The notes beneath the pieces were generated by a model. It was given only the letters and a program-made list of their open reading frames with translations, was not told the DNA's origin and did no database searches. The translations under genes were made by a program, and so were the position numbers. Below are positions 15,528 to 23,140 of a stretch of 41,076 bases of DNA, piece after piece. Position 1 is the first letter of the stretch. Every line of letters starts with the position of its first letter. The DNA is from Candidatus Kuenenia stuttgartensis (GTDB lineage: Bacteria; Planctomycetota; Planctomycetia; Gemmatales; Gemmataceae): NCBI GenBank assembly GCA_945875585.1, contig CAMCLK010000043.1, positions 1-41,076 of the forward strand, given 5' to 3'.

Positions 15528-16465
15528 GCCAAGCCCCCCACAGTCTTGCCACAAGACTGGGTCGTCTGCTGCTGCCAAATCCCATTCTGGTAGCCTCTGG
15601 CACATTCGGATATGCCCGGGAAATGGATGGGGTGATCAACCTCTCCCGTTTGGGCGGAATCGTACCCAAAACCGTAACCATGGCACCCCGGGTGGGCAAT
15701 CCGCCACCGCGCACGGTTGAAACATCCAGCGGCATGCTCAACGCGATCGGACTCGACAACGACGGGCTCGACCATTTCCTAGATCACCATTTACCCTATT
15801 TAAGAACCGTAGGGTGCCCCATCATCCTCAACTTCGCCGCCAAGGCTGAAGCTGAATTCCCGCAGATGGCCCAAAAGGCCTCCAAGGTTGAAGGACTCTC
15901 GGCACTGGAATTGAACCTTTCCTGCCCCAACGTGGCGGGCGGTATCGACTTTGCCACGCGCCCCGAGGCGTGTGAACGGGCTGTGCGCTCGTGCCGCGAC
16001 GCCTGCCCCGACCTGCCGATTCTGGCCAAACTCACCCCCGCCGTTACCGATATCGTGGCGGTAGCCCAAGCTGCTGCTGCCGGCGGCGCCGATGCGGTCA
16101 GCCTTGTGAACACCTTCCCCGGCTTGGTGATCGACTGGAAGCGTCGCCGCCCGTTTTTGGGCAACGGTGTCGGTGGCCTTTCCGGGCCGGCAATTAAGCC
16201 ATTGGCACTGCGCTGTGTCTGGAATGTGGCGCGTGCCTGCCCCGGTTTGCCTATTGTTGGCATTGGCGGGATCGGTTGCATCGACGACGTGATGGATTAT
16301 CTGGTCTCGGGAGCCTCAGCCGTGCAGATGGGCACCGTGAACTTCTACGATCCTTGTGCTGCCATACGTGTTATTGAAGCGTTGCCCGAGGCATTGGCCA
16401 CGCTGGGCGTCGCGACTGTGGCGCAAGCTGTGGGTGCTGCCTGCGGGTGGAAGCCACAAGGCTGA
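15524..16465 (+). CDS. pyrD: Dihydroorotate dehydrogenase, class 1B catalytic subunit
   Basis: A 313-residue FMN enzyme oxidising dihydroorotate to orotate in pyrimidine synthesis. The class 1 active-site cysteine C134 lies in ELNLSCPNV, K49 in VPKTVT contacts FMN, and the motif GIGGIGCIDDVMDYL precedes the C-terminal phosphate-binding segment ASAVQMGT. The sequence pattern (SGTFGYAREM, MLNAIGLDN) is that of class 1B, which normally pairs with the Fe-S/FAD subunit PyrK; no pyrK is in the window. The start overlaps the previous stop (ATGA). It ends three bases from the convergent DUF3365 gene. Confidence 0.94.
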   Translation: MSQAPHSLATRLGRLLLPNPILVASGTFGYAREMDGVINLSRLGGIVPKTVTMAPRVGNPPPRTVETSSGMLNAIGLDNDGLDHFLDHHLPYLRTVGCPIILNFAAKAEAEFPQMAQKASKVEGLSALELNLSCPNVAGGIDFATRPEACERAVRSCRDACPDLPILAKLTPAVTDIVAVAQAAAAGGADAVSLVNTFPGLVIDWKRRRPFLGNGVGGLSGPAIKPLALRCVWNVARACPGLPIVGIGGIGCIDDVMDYLVSGASAVQMGTVNFYDPCAAIRVIEALPEALATLGVATVAQAVGAACGWKPQG

Positions 16466-16468
16466 CAG

Positions 16469-17011
16469 CTACTTTGAAAGTTTGGAAACAGGAATACTGA
16501 TCACCAAGGCTGCAAACTTTGGCTCCTTGGAAGGCAGCCTGAAAACTCCTTCGTGGCAACCAATACACCCGACACCCAGTGGGATCGCTCCCGCGCGACG
16601 GTAATATTCATCTTCCACAATTTCGACGTCGCTCTTACCATCAGCGATCTCCCGGGCAGCCCTTTTTTCAAATTCCGTGCCCGGCTCATGGTTAAGGCTC
16701 ATGGCTTTCAGATTCACAGCAATCCAACGCGCCTCTGTTTTGGTTGTTCTCCGCATTTCGGTGAAAACATCTTCCATGGCACGGGCGGGTACAATCGTCC
16801 GTTCACTGCGAAAATACCGGTGATGCATCACATCGAGCGTTGTTGTGTAAATCTCAAGCATAAGGCTGGCCCGTTCGCGTGCCATGGCAACAGAAACAGG
16901 CAAGACCTCCTTGGGCTTCACCTGAAGCGGTTCAGCACCTGCAAGCAGGGCGAGATAACCCATACCAGCCACGATCGCCCCGCACCAGATGCGCCAACCA
17001 CGGGTATTCAT
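16469..17011 (-). CDS. Secreted DUF3365 (Tll0287-like) c-type heme protein
   Basis: A 180-residue protein with a signal peptide (WCGAIVAGMGYLALLAGA, ~8-26) followed by a Tll0287-like helical domain. WIAVNLKAMSLNHEP (96-110) and IPLGVGCIGCH (143-153) are typical of the family; C149-x-x-C152-H153 is a single c-type heme attachment site, so the protein is predicted periplasmic. Members are PAS-like gas or redox sensors or electron carriers; the exact role is unknown. The ATG at 17011 is chosen for its AAGGAG seven bases upstream. TATAAT and a palindrome lie ~85-105 bases upstream. It converges with pyrD. Confidence 0.85.
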   Translation of the reverse strand: MNTRGWRIWCGAIVAGMGYLALLAGAEPLQVKPKEVLPVSVAMARERASLMLEIYTTTLDVMHHRYFRSERTIVPARAMEDVFTEMRRTTKTEARWIAVNLKAMSLNHEPGTEFEKRAAREIADGKSDVEIVEDEYYRRAGAIPLGVGCIGCHEGVFRLPSKEPKFAALVISIPVSKLSK

Positions 17012-17092
17012 GGTGAACTCCTTGCTTCTGGGAAACGACGTGGCAAACAGCGGAGTAACGGGAAAAAGTGTCGTGGGCCCGTTTGCGCACAC

Positions 17093-17115
17093 AATAGATG
17101 TTAATATCTATTATA
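17093..17115 (-). promoter_or_regulatory. TATAAT promoter element with overlapping palindrome upstream of DUF3365 gene
   Basis: On the minus strand TATAAT (17115-17110) is a consensus -10. It overlaps a 20-base dyad (17093-17112) with 7-base perfect arms AATAGAT/ATCTATT and a TTAA centre, which would cover the transcription start. The -35 region is weak, as expected for an activator- or repressor-controlled promoter. A regulator binding here is inferred from position only. Confidence 0.55.
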
Positions 17116-17183
17116 GGTCCGTGCAAGAATAATCCACCATCCACTTGTTTGGTTTCAAACGGTTAGGCGTTGCAATACCACGC

Positions 17184-18905
17184 CTACTTGAACGCCACCG
17201 CACGAAGCCTGACCAACTCAGCGGCGATATCGGGGCCTTCGTGGAACGAAATCCAACCGCGGACAGATCGCGATTCTCCCGCCGGGCAATCTTCCACCAC
17301 CGGGTCGGAATGCAGGCATGGGCACGGTGGATTGCCCCAGGCGCGGCCGCACTGCTCCCAAGCAGTAATGATCCAACGCTTTTTTGTGCTATCGTGGCAC
17401 GCCGCAAATGGTGCCGCCAATACCTTGTTGTCGTTGGTTTGCGTGCTGAAACCTTCAAGCCCCGCGAGCATCACGCACATCTGAACGCGCAACCCTACCA
17501 GCTTGTCAGCCGATCCGTTGGTGATGGTCAATGTCATGCGCGCGCCCTCTTTGCCGGGCACCATCGTCGATTTCATGCTGACCTTATTAGGCAGAAGTCG
17601 TTCCAGTGCCAAGGAACCATCCTGAAGGCGCGTCCACTCCATGGGATCGAGCGCTATCTTCTGCCGGTCCCACGTGGTGGGCACATGGGTGTGAGCCAGA
17701 TAAAGCAACTCGGGCGGCTTTTTCATACTCGGAACAAACCACACCGCTTCGGGAACGTCAGCCACCGCATACCCGCCATCCGCCCATGGGGCGAATACGC
17801 TCGCCTTGGTTTCACGCTGCGGCCTTATAGCTCCGTCGCGAAACCCAATCCGCGGATGCCTGCCCCCCGGGTAAGGAAGCACGCGGATCGATTCACCATT
17901 TCGAACCGGAGGGCGCGCCGATGCATCAATACCAAGCCGCTTGGCAGCACCGGTAACTTCCTCGGCAGTCAGGCCAAGGGCCGCACCCGCTTCAGTGGGG
18001 GTGAATCGGTGATGCACCAGAGCGTTGTCCAGCCAGTACCGCAGCGAATCATCGTTATTGGCTGGCCGGGTATTGGCACCATCATGCCAGGCAGAGATCA
18101 GCTTTTTCCGATCTTCAATAACACCAAAAGGGTCTGAAGGTACCACGGTTGGATCCACGTAGTTCGCCAAATCACTCAAGGAAATAACCGTGCATTGCTC
18201 ATCGGCCAAGTATTTCAGATAACTCTCGAACTGATCCTTCACGGTGCTGACCCAATTGTGGGCCGTATCAGGCACGCCGTGGAACTGAAGAACCACAATT
18301 TTTCCGTGCTTAGCCTGGGAAACAGCCGCCTTAAGATTGTCTAGATTCCAATGCGGGCGGGCATCGCCAGCCGTGGGAACCAACAACGGATGATCCAGCG
18401 CTGGTTCGTAGGCAAATCCCTTGCCATCTTTGTACGGGTGTTCCGGACTGCCACCCCGGCGGGCAAATCTGATTCCGTGATCTTTCAGAACCGTTAAGGC
18501 TTCCTTGGTGATCGAGTTGCCCGGATAGGCAAAAGTAACTGGTTTGGTAATACCGTACTGCTGGCACCGCGCATCGATACCGCGCAGTTGGGCGGGGAGG
18601 TCGCGCAGGGTTTTGTCGGTAACCGACATATGATCGACCGTGTGGTTTCCGATATCAAATCCGTCGTCGTGCAGTTGCTTGATTTCTTCCCATGTCATGT
18701 AGTCTCGTTTATTGGTGGCGAAATCCCACCCCTCGGTAACAAAAAAAGTCGCCCCGAACCTGTGCTTGAGCAACAGGGGCCGGGCGACGCTGTGATGCGA
18801 CTTGCTGGCATCGTCGAATGTCAGAACCACCAGTTTGTCGGGTATGGGCTTCAGACCGGCAACCGGCGCGGTTAACAGAAGCAAGGCAGCAAAGAATGGC
18901 GTCAT
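17184..18905 (-). CDS. Secreted polysaccharide deacetylase (NodB domain) with C-terminal extension
   Basis: A 573-residue carbohydrate esterase. A signal peptide (FFAALLLLTAPVAG) is followed by the NodB domain at about 24-250: the TFDD motif with D31 and metal-binding D32, HTVDH with H88 and H92, FAYPGNS and LQFHGV. These form the metal site that removes acetyl groups from N-acetylated glycans. The remaining ~320 residues hold a region with a possible helix-turn (TPTEAGAALGLTAEEVTGAA) and a beta-rich module I do not recognise, possibly for substrate binding. Several cysteines cluster near the end (CGRAWGNPPCPCLHS). A TATAGT -10 occurs near 18950-18945 on the minus strand. The target polymer is unknown. 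Confidence 0.9.
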   Translation of the reverse strand: MTPFFAALLLLTAPVAGLKPIPDKLVVLTFDDASKSHHSVARPLLLKHRFGATFFVTEGWDFATNKRDYMTWEEIKQLHDDGFDIGNHTVDHMSVTDKTLRDLPAQLRGIDARCQQYGITKPVTFAYPGNSITKEALTVLKDHGIRFARRGGSPEHPYKDGKGFAYEPALDHPLLVPTAGDARPHWNLDNLKAAVSQAKHGKIVVLQFHGVPDTAHNWVSTVKDQFESYLKYLADEQCTVISLSDLANYVDPTVVPSDPFGVIEDRKKLISAWHDGANTRPANNDDSLRYWLDNALVHHRFTPTEAGAALGLTAEEVTGAAKRLGIDASARPPVRNGESIRVLPYPGGRHPRIGFRDGAIRPQRETKASVFAPWADGGYAVADVPEAVWFVPSMKKPPELLYLAHTHVPTTWDRQKIALDPMEWTRLQDGSLALERLLPNKVSMKSTMVPGKEGARMTLTITNGSADKLVGLRVQMCVMLAGLEGFSTQTNDNKVLAAPFAACHDSTKKRWIITAWEQCGRAWGNPPCPCLHSDPVVEDCPAGESRSVRGWISFHEGPDIAAELVRLRAVAFK

Positions 18906-19097
18906 GGCAATTCCATGGGGAAAGAATCATGGGCATGGTCGCCATGACTATACCATGGCAAGCTGACAGAAACCCGAAACGTGCAATCGGCCCCCTCGCG
19001 GGCTCTTCGTAACTGCATGGGCAAAATACGATCGGTCACCTATTTCAAATGCATGATCGGTGTCCGTCTGCTGTGTTACAAGAAGCCAAATCTCGAG

Positions 19098-19178
19098 CCG
19101 ATGGCGCAAGCCATCGGGTTTGTAACAGCCAGCGGAGAAAATGAGTTGATGGGGTTACCCGCCGACTTGCGTCGGCGG
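19098..19178. repeat. Two perfect tetraloop hairpins
   Basis: CCGATGGC-GCAA-GCCATCGG (19098-19117) and CCGCCGAC-TTGC-GTCGGCGG (19159-19178) each have a perfect 8-base stem. The loops GCAA and TTGC are reverse complements of each other, so the two hairpins look like oppositely oriented versions of one design. They may belong to a dispersed REP-like family; copy number cannot be judged here. Confidence 0.6.
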
Positions 19179-19214
19179 CTCGAAGCTATGCGAAGGGCTC
19201 GAAGCTATGCGAAG
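19177..19214. repeat. Perfect 19-base tandem duplication
   Basis: GGCTCGAAGCTATGCGAAG occurs twice, head to tail (19177-19195, 19196-19214), directly after the second hairpin and sharing its last two bases. The unit length is not a multiple of three, so it shifts any frame through it, which argues against the overlapping reading frame being under coding selection. Confidence 0.9.
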
Positions 19215-19556
19215 TTGGTGCCTCGATAAAATGAACGCGGCCATTCAGGCGAATGCCGTTTCAGCATCGTAGGCCGTCAACAGCGTCCCGCGCCCCAATG
19301 CGTCATGCCGGTATTCTTGCCGCCTGAGTGGCCCACGTTAGGCCACCCATTACTGGTAAACGGTAACGGCCGCCCTGCTGGAAATAGATCGTCTTGGTTT
19401 AGGTTGATCTCGTCAAATGAATGTGCTGCGAGTTATTTGAGTGGTTTTTGAGAAGGTTATCTTTTTCCTATGTTAATAGACATAATCGCATATTATCCAA
19501 ATGCTATTAGCTTTTTACTCAGTTGAGCATCGCTCTTTTATTTTAGTTAGCAAACC

Positions 19557-20735
19557 TCACCCCCGCCTCTCAATCCGGTTGCCGGGCATCTTGCGCACTG
19601 TGCGGCCCATTTCCATCTGGAACAGGGTCCGGTTCAATTCCGCTGGGCTAAGCCCCGAGCGGCTGCCCAACTCATCAATGAAGAGTGCGCCATCGGCCAA
19701 GGCATTCCAGATCGCCAACGCAGCCCCATCGAGCTGGGGTGGCGGAACCGGGGCGGGAGGTGGTGGAACCGCCGCTGGCTCTCTCTTCTCATCTTCCACT
19801 GCCGGCGCATCGAACAACGAGCCCTGACGAGGTTTCAGCACCAGCGGATCCGCCACCGCCTCCAACACATCATCAAGACCCCGGCACAAGATAGCTCCCT
19901 TGCGGATCAGCTCGTGGCAACCCGCCGCCAGCGGATTATCGAGCGAACCCGGCATGGCCAGAACTGGCCGGCCCTGCTCTGCCGCATGCACCGCCGTGTG
20001 CAACGCGCCGCTTTTCTCGCGCGCTTCCACCAGAACCACGGCACGGGACAGAGCCGAGATCAGACGGTTACGCGCCGGAAACAACCCGGGCTGAGGCTTT
20101 TGCCCCATGGTTGCTTCGGAAATCAGACCGCCGCGCGCGATCATGGCTTCCGCCATGCGGTCATGTTCCGGTGGATAAATGGTTGCTAAGCCGTTGGCCA
20201 TAACAGCAAGTGTGCGGCCGCCAGCATCCAGCGCGCCCTGATGCGCCGCGCCATCGATACCGCGCGCCAGCCCGGAAATGACCGTAAATCCTGCGCGGGC
20301 TAGCCCTTCCGCCAAGCGTTTCGCCATCTTCAGCCCTTGGCTGGTAGCATCGCGTGAGCCCACAATGCCTACCGCGCGCTCATCAGCAGGCCGGTAGTCG
20401 CCACGCAAGTACAAGACAGGGGGCATACCGGGAAAAGGCAGCATCGATGCCGGATACTCGGGCGTTCCCCGAGCCAATACCGTGGCGGAATACCGCGAGA
20501 GCAAAGCCAGTTCGGAGTCCACTTCGGCCGACCCGAGGGCATGTGACAATTTGTCCACCACCTCGGCTCGCAGATGCGGAACGGTGGCCAATTGTGAAGG
20601 TGTGGCGCCAAGAGCAGCGGTGGCCGTGCCAAACCGCTCCAATATGGCGGCCAGCAAGCGTGGGCCAATGCCGGGAACCAAACGCAGCGTGAGCAGCGCC
20701 CTCAATTCGGCATCCGGCAATGTGGAATGTTTCAT
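19557..20735 (-). CDS. dprA: DNA processing protein DprA (Smf)
   Basis: A 392-residue protein that loads RecA on incoming single-stranded DNA in natural transformation. An N-terminal helix-hairpin-helix/SAM-like region (LRLVPGIGPRLLAAILERFG) precedes the Rossmann-like DprA core with VGIVGSRDAT, ISGLARGIDGAAHQGAL, YPPEHDRM, ISEATMG, FPARNRLISALSRAVVLVEA and SGALHTAVHAAEQGRPVLAMPG. A proline-rich linker then leads to the C-terminal winged-helix DML1-like domain. ATG 20735 matches the family's usual N-terminus; the frame stays open to 20819 without family character. No other competence gene is nearby. The ribosome binding site is weak. Confidence 0.95.
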   Translation of the reverse strand: MKHSTLPDAELRALLTLRLVPGIGPRLLAAILERFGTATAALGATPSQLATVPHLRAEVVDKLSHALGSAEVDSELALLSRYSATVLARGTPEYPASMLPFPGMPPVLYLRGDYRPADERAVGIVGSRDATSQGLKMAKRLAEGLARAGFTVISGLARGIDGAAHQGALDAGGRTLAVMANGLATIYPPEHDRMAEAMIARGGLISEATMGQKPQPGLFPARNRLISALSRAVVLVEAREKSGALHTAVHAAEQGRPVLAMPGSLDNPLAAGCHELIRKGAILCRGLDDVLEAVADPLVLKPRQGSLFDAPAVEDEKREPAAVPPPPAPVPPPQLDGAALAIWNALADGALFIDELGSRSGLSPAELNRTLFQMEMGRTVRKMPGNRIERRG

Positions 20736-21211
20736 GGTTGAATTTCCAGCCCAATCCCTGACCGTGAACATAGAAGTTCGCATAGGGATCAACCAATTGA
20801 ATGGTCCCAAACTCTTCAACTTGAGAGCGACCTGCCCACCAAACCACCTGTCTGGAGAAACTGTTCCGGTTGTGCGGGCGGAACGGGTCGCGACGGTCGT
20901 AGGCCACCCGCCGGAACAATCGTTTCCCGCGGTGTTCTATGCAGGCTCGGCACAACCGTGATAACGATCAGGTGAAACGGTCCAGACCGCAAAACCAGCA
21001 GGTAAGACCGTCATCCAGTCGTGAAAGACTCACCGATACCAACTGGGACAAACGCGCCGCCAGAACCAGGACGGCAGCGAGGTTTCGCGACCGGTAATGC
21101 CGGCGCGGGAATCCAAAGAGGCTCGCCAAGGAAGGTGAGTCACTGTTGGCACCGTGACCTTGAGCAAGGTCGCGGAAACCTGATAACTCTGGTTCCTAAG
21201 GAGACTTGACC
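20736..21211. other. Intergenic region between dprA and YTV gene
   Basis: About 475 bases between divergent genes. Open frames run through it on both strands but show no recognised motif and no good ribosome binding site. The only structured elements seen are the leader hairpin at 21152-21175 and the AAGGAG at 21198-21203 belonging to the YTV gene. A clear promoter was not found. Confidence 0.4.
21152..21175 (+). promoter_or_regulatory. Hairpin in the leader of the YTV protein gene
   Basis: A 10-base-pair stem (CCGTGACCTT with AAGGTCGCGG, one G-T wobble) closed by GAGC. It ends 36 bases before the ATG and 22 bases before the ribosome binding site. It has no T run, so it is not a typical terminator; mRNA stabilisation or translational control of an abundant wall protein is possible. 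Confidence 0.4.
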
Positions 21212-23068
21212 ATGAAATTGCGCCTGGGAGTGCCGATCGTGGCCGCCCTGGTCGGCTTGCTGGGGTTCACCCCCGCAGCGTCGGCCTCGCACGTCGGCGC
21301 GGGCAATTTCTCGAGCTGTTGTAATCCGTGTGACGATGCCCAAGGGGTATTTTCGTCGGCATGGAGGCTCTTTAAGCCCCGCTACCAACTTGTGTTCGAC
21401 ACGGTTCTCGAAAAGCGATGGCACACGACTTATCAGACCGTCAATGAAACGGTTTTGAAAGATGTGAAAAAGACCTGCTACCGCGAGGAAACCCGCACCT
21501 GCTACAAGCCTTGCACCGAAACGGTCTGCAAGACTGTCCAGGAAACGGTGATGAAGCCCGTTTATTCGACCAACTACCGCAACTGCGAATTCACGATCAC
21601 CAAGCCGGTGACTCGCACGGTATGCAAGGAAGTCGAAGAAACGAAATTCAAGCCCGTGTACGAGACCGCCTACAAGGAATGCAAGTACACCACTTGCAAA
21701 AAGGTACCGGTTCAGTGCGAGCGTGAATGCAGCTACACGGTTTGCAAGCCTGTGTGCGAAGTGGAAAACCGCACGGTGTGCGGCCAGATCTGCAAAAACA
21801 TTTGCGAAGACCACGTCAAGGAATGTGTCTCGTACGTGTGCAAACCCGTGTGCGAAACAACCATGAAAGAGTGCACCTACACGGTGCGCAAGCACGTGGT
21901 TGAAGAGTGCATGAAGGAAGTACGCTGCACGGAATGGCGCACGGAAGTTCAGCACTGCGAACGCGAAGTGACCCGCACCGTGAAAAAGCCAGTGACCGAA
22001 ATGCGTACCATTTCAAAACTGGTAGGCGAATGGTGCACGGAAGAGTACACGGTCCCCGGCCGCAAAATGGTGAAGTGGGTGCGTGAGCAGGAATGCGAAT
22101 TTGATCCTTGCACCTGTAAGTGCGTCTGCAAGCCAGGCAAGTGGACCAAGTGCGAAACGCAGTGCCCCGACCAGGTGTGCAGCCGTCGAGTTTACCGCAC
22201 CCGCACCATCTGCTGCGAAGTTCCAGTCACGAAGAACGTGAAGGAATGCATCGTTGAGAAGGTTCCTTACACGGTCTGCAAGAAGGTTCCAGTAACCGTC
22301 TGCAAGCAGGTTCCCGTGAAGGTGAGCAAAGTGGTATGCGAGACCTGCACCAAGCAGGTTCCAGTAACCACCACCCGCATGGTGAGCGAGAAGGTTGTGA
22401 AGTCTGTTCCCTACACCACCCGTCGCGTAGCACACGGTGCCTATGTGGACAGCAAAGATGGTATGGGCTACGCCGACCCGGGCGAAGGTCGCAGCTTTGT
22501 GGAAGGCGCGAAGTATCAGAAGGTTGTCACCACAACCCGCCGCCGTCTGGTTAGCGAAACTGTTGTGAAGAAGGTTCCTTACACAGTGTACAAGGACGTT
22601 CAGGAAACCTGCACGAAGATGGTTCCCTACACGACCTGCCGCATGGTTCCTTGCACCCAGAAAAAGACAGTATCATGCAAGGTAACCGAAATGGTAACGG
22701 AAACGCACACCAAGAAGGTTCCTTACACGGTCTGCTCGATGGAGCCTCACACCATCAACAAGACTGTTTCCGAGAAGGTCACCAAGATGGTTCCCCACAC
22801 GGTAACTGTGAAGGTTCCTTACACGGTGTGCGAGCAGGTTCCAGTAACCACCTGCAAGCGTGTACCAGTGTGTGTTGAAAAGGAAGTATGCGTGAAGAAG
22901 CCCCGCTTGGTCGCTGTATGCAACGACCCATGCGATCCTTGCCACCTCAGCCGTCTGAATGACAGGCTCTGCGGTAAGGGTGGCCCATGCGATCCTGGTC
23001 CTCAGGCTCCTTCGGATCCTGGCACCAAGGGTGGCAAGGGTGGCGACACCAAGGTTTCGGGCAAGTAA
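21212..23068 (+). CDS. Secreted cysteine-rich YTV-repeat cell-wall protein
   Basis: A 618-residue protein with a signal peptide (LGVPIVAALVGLLGFTPAASA) and then some thirty degenerate repeats of 10-14 residues built on VPYTVCKxVPVTxC-like units. I count about 55 cysteines (~9%) and a very high valine, threonine and lysine content. Planctomycete YTV proteins of this kind have been found in cell-wall fractions and are thought to be disulfide-crosslinked structural components. A cysteine-free break (HGAYVDSKDGMGYADPGEG) separates the last third, and the tail is Gly/Lys/Pro-rich. The ATG at 21212 has AAGGAG eight bases upstream. A strong terminator follows, consistent with a monocistronic, highly expressed gene. 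Confidence 0.88.
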   Translation: MKLRLGVPIVAALVGLLGFTPAASASHVGAGNFSSCCNPCDDAQGVFSSAWRLFKPRYQLVFDTVLEKRWHTTYQTVNETVLKDVKKTCYREETRTCYKPCTETVCKTVQETVMKPVYSTNYRNCEFTITKPVTRTVCKEVEETKFKPVYETAYKECKYTTCKKVPVQCERECSYTVCKPVCEVENRTVCGQICKNICEDHVKECVSYVCKPVCETTMKECTYTVRKHVVEECMKEVRCTEWRTEVQHCEREVTRTVKKPVTEMRTISKLVGEWCTEEYTVPGRKMVKWVREQECEFDPCTCKCVCKPGKWTKCETQCPDQVCSRRVYRTRTICCEVPVTKNVKECIVEKVPYTVCKKVPVTVCKQVPVKVSKVVCETCTKQVPVTTTRMVSEKVVKSVPYTTRRVAHGAYVDSKDGMGYADPGEGRSFVEGAKYQKVVTTTRRRLVSETVVKKVPYTVYKDVQETCTKMVPYTTCRMVPCTQKKTVSCKVTEMVTETHTKKVPYTVCSMEPHTINKTVSEKVTKMVPHTVTVKVPYTVCEQVPVTTCKRVPVCVEKEVCVKKPRLVAVCNDPCDPCHLSRLNDRLCGKGGPCDPGPQAPSDPGTKGGKGGDTKVSGK

Positions 23069-23094
23069 GCCAGACCTGAATCGATAAAAACCCC

Positions 23095-23128
23095 AGCCCC
23101 CGTGATGAAAATCACGGGGGCTTTTTTT
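23095..23128 (+). terminator. Strong rho-independent terminator after YTV gene
   Basis: A perfect 12-base stem (AGCCCCCGTGAT with ATCACGGGGGCT) with a GAAA tetraloop and a run of seven T. It ends 13 bases before the stop of the convergent DUF1015 gene; the A-rich left side may help termination in the other direction too. Confidence 0.95.
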
Positions 23129-23140
23129 GTAAGTGACGTG

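Larger units (their letters stand above)
18906..19556. other. Intergenic region with hairpins, tandem repeat and a coding-like frame
   Basis: About 650 bases without a confident gene. The plus frame starting near 18981 is open to TAA 19227-19229, then open again in the same frame to ~19447; the first part could give up to 82 residues ending ADLRRRLEAMRRARSYAKLV. No ribosome binding site precedes any start in it. It contains two perfect tetraloop hairpins (19098-19117 and 19159-19178) and a 19-base tandem duplication (19177-19214). The right end (19445-19556) is AT-rich and shows nothing recognisable. It may be a decayed gene or a dispersed repeat element. Confidence 0.45.

Noticed and set aside
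17145..18137. Long plus-strand open frame opposite the deacetylase gene
   Set aside because: Arginine- and histidine-rich composition typical of antisense frames; the NodB protein on the other strand has a signal peptide and catalytic motifs.
19230..19450. RHS-repeat-like short peptide (YRHDALGRG) on the minus strand
   Set aside because: Fewer than 35 codons between stops and no further repeat units; likely coincidence.
20383..20955. 190-codon minus-strand frame upstream of and overlapping dprA in another frame
   Set aside because: Half of it overlaps the certain dprA core out of frame, and the rest shows no recognised motif or ribosome binding site.
21140..21955. Long minus-strand frames opposite the YTV gene
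   Set aside because: They arise from the repetitive codon pattern of the YTV repeats read backwards; composition is Ala/Leu/His/Arg-rich without motifs.
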